Origin: an uncultured Eubacteriales bacterium
GTDB lineage: Bacteria; Bacillota; Clostridia; Oscillospirales; Acutalibacteraceae
Assembly: GCA_900321665.1 (NCBI GenBank)
Contig: ONWY01000010.1
Location: forward strand, 1-12,811
DNA length: 12,811 nucleotides
Direction of reading: 5' to 3'
A model generated the notes under the pieces. It was not told the DNA's origin. It saw only the letters and a list, made by a program, of their open reading frames with translations, and did not search any database. The position numbers were made by a program, and so were the translations under genes. Position 1 is the first letter of the stretch. Every line of letters starts with the position of its first letter. This document shows, piece by piece, positions 12,233-12,811 of this stretch.

Positions 12233-12811
12233 TTTTTCAATTCCTCCTGTGATAATTGTGAAAGGGCAATTTCTTGGTATTGCTTGCAAGTATGCATCAA
12301 TTCCTCGTGCGTTCCCTCGCCGACCTGTCTGCCGTCGTACAGCACAATAATCTTATCGGCATTTTTAACTGTGCTGATGCGCTGGGCGACGATGATAACC
12401 GTTTTGCCCTTGGTTTTCTCGCCAAGCTCCTTGCGCAGCTTTTTATCGGTTTTAAAGTCGAGTGCGGAGAAACTGTCATCAAACACCAAAATTTCGGGGT
12501 CCTTGGCAATCGCCCTTGCAATCGCCAAGCGCTGCTTTTGCCCGCCCGAAACATTAGAGCCGGATTGTGCAATCGCTTCACCGTAGCCATCGGGCATGGC
12601 ATCAATAAATTCATCGGCTTGCGCAATGGCGGCGGCAGTTTTTATCTGCTCCTCGCTCGCATCCTGCTTGCCGTAGCGCAGGTTGGAATCCACCGTGCCG
12701 GAAAACAGCACCGCTTTTTGCGGCACAAAGCCGATAATTTGCCGCAAATCGTGCTGGGTGACATCCTTCACATTGACGCCGTCCACAAAGACGGCGCCCT
12801 CGGTGGCATCA
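12229..12811 (-). CDS. ABC exporter half-transporter with degenerate ATP site, C-terminal part (cut by window edge)
   Basis: Seen: the frame is open to the right edge and ends with TGA 12229-12231. The visible 193 residues are the rear of an ATPase domain: EGAVFVDGVNV, the Q-loop in IGFVPQKAVLFSGTV, a canonical signature NVSGGQKQR, Walker B ILVFDDSFSALD and an H-loop VAQRIST. Two catalytic positions are altered: Asp replaces the Walker B glutamate (FDDS), and Gln replaces the H-loop histidine (VAQR). Known: this combination marks the subunit that builds the degenerate site in heterodimers (BmrC, LmrC, TM287 type). Its partner is the next gene, overlapped by four bases, so both subunits are probably made in equal amounts. 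A GTG at 12784-12786 is not the start, because the conserved domain continues past it. Walker A and the membrane domain lie outside the window. Confidence 0.9.
   Translation of the reverse strand, partial: DATEGAVFVDGVNVKDVTQHDLRQIIGFVPQKAVLFSGTVDSNLRYGKQDASEEQIKTAAAIAQADEFIDAMPDGYGEAIAQSGSNVSGGQKQRLAIARAIAKDPEILVFDDSFSALDFKTDKKLRKELGEKTKGKTVIIVAQRISTVKNADKIIVLYDGRQVGEGTHEELMHTCKQYQEIALSQLSQEELKK

Noticed and set aside
12784..12786. GTG as a start for the upstream ABC subunit
   Set aside because: The frame and conserved domain sequence continue to the window edge, so the gene is truncated by the window and not short.

Overview
The window looks like chromosomal DNA of an endospore-forming, low-to-mid GC Clostridia (gut Oscillospirales/Ruminococcaceae type). 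The evidence is a full-length spoIVA, AGGAGG-type ribosome binding sites, sigma-A promoters with -35/-10 boxes 16-17 bp apart, and a typical mix of Firmicutes housekeeping genes. No rRNA, tRNA, CRISPR array, transposase or integrase was seen.

Layout, left to right. (1) 1-2191, minus strand: an alpha-phosphoglucomutase gene, then an overlapping 33-codon membrane-peptide ORF, then the first 79 codons of a GH2 beta-galactosidase that runs off the left edge. This is a tightly packed sugar-use operon with its own promoter. (2) 2211-6154, plus strand: a divergent promoter drives comM (YifB-type AAA+ ATPase). It is followed by ccdA, a membrane-anchored TlpA/ResA-like thioredoxin and a cytosolic thioredoxin, which can together form a relay of electrons from the cytosol across the membrane. 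A DUF3885-like protein of unknown function comes last. (3) A 15-bp-stem bidirectional terminator separates this from spoIVA (minus strand), which has a possible sigma-E promoter and a perfect inverted repeat near its start. (4) An SDR oxidoreductase (minus) and a HAD-IB phosphatase (plus) are divergently transcribed from separate, recognisable promoters. (5) 9423-10390 is an AT-rich accessory island. It holds a 19-bp perfect palindrome, a decayed phage-type zinc-ribbon gene and a compact locus that looks like a type I toxin-antitoxin system. (6) 10391-12811, minus strand: two coupled ABC exporter half-transporters, the upstream one cut by the right edge. Their motifs show the asymmetric ATP sites of heterodimeric exporters such as BmrCD and TM287/288.

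The most interesting part is 9866-10214. A 22-codon, almost entirely hydrophobic ORF has a very strong Shine-Dalgarno. That Shine-Dalgarno can be buried in a 10-bp hairpin that competes with a second hairpin. The ORF is followed by a bidirectional terminator. A consensus TTGACA-16-TATAAT promoter on the opposite strand fires towards the same terminator and would make an antisense RNA of about 85 nt. The outline matches convergent Fst/par-type loci, but the 10-bp repeats here are inverted rather than direct, so both RNAs would carry the same 5' sequence instead of complementary ones. I know of no named family for this peptide; function is inferred from architecture only.
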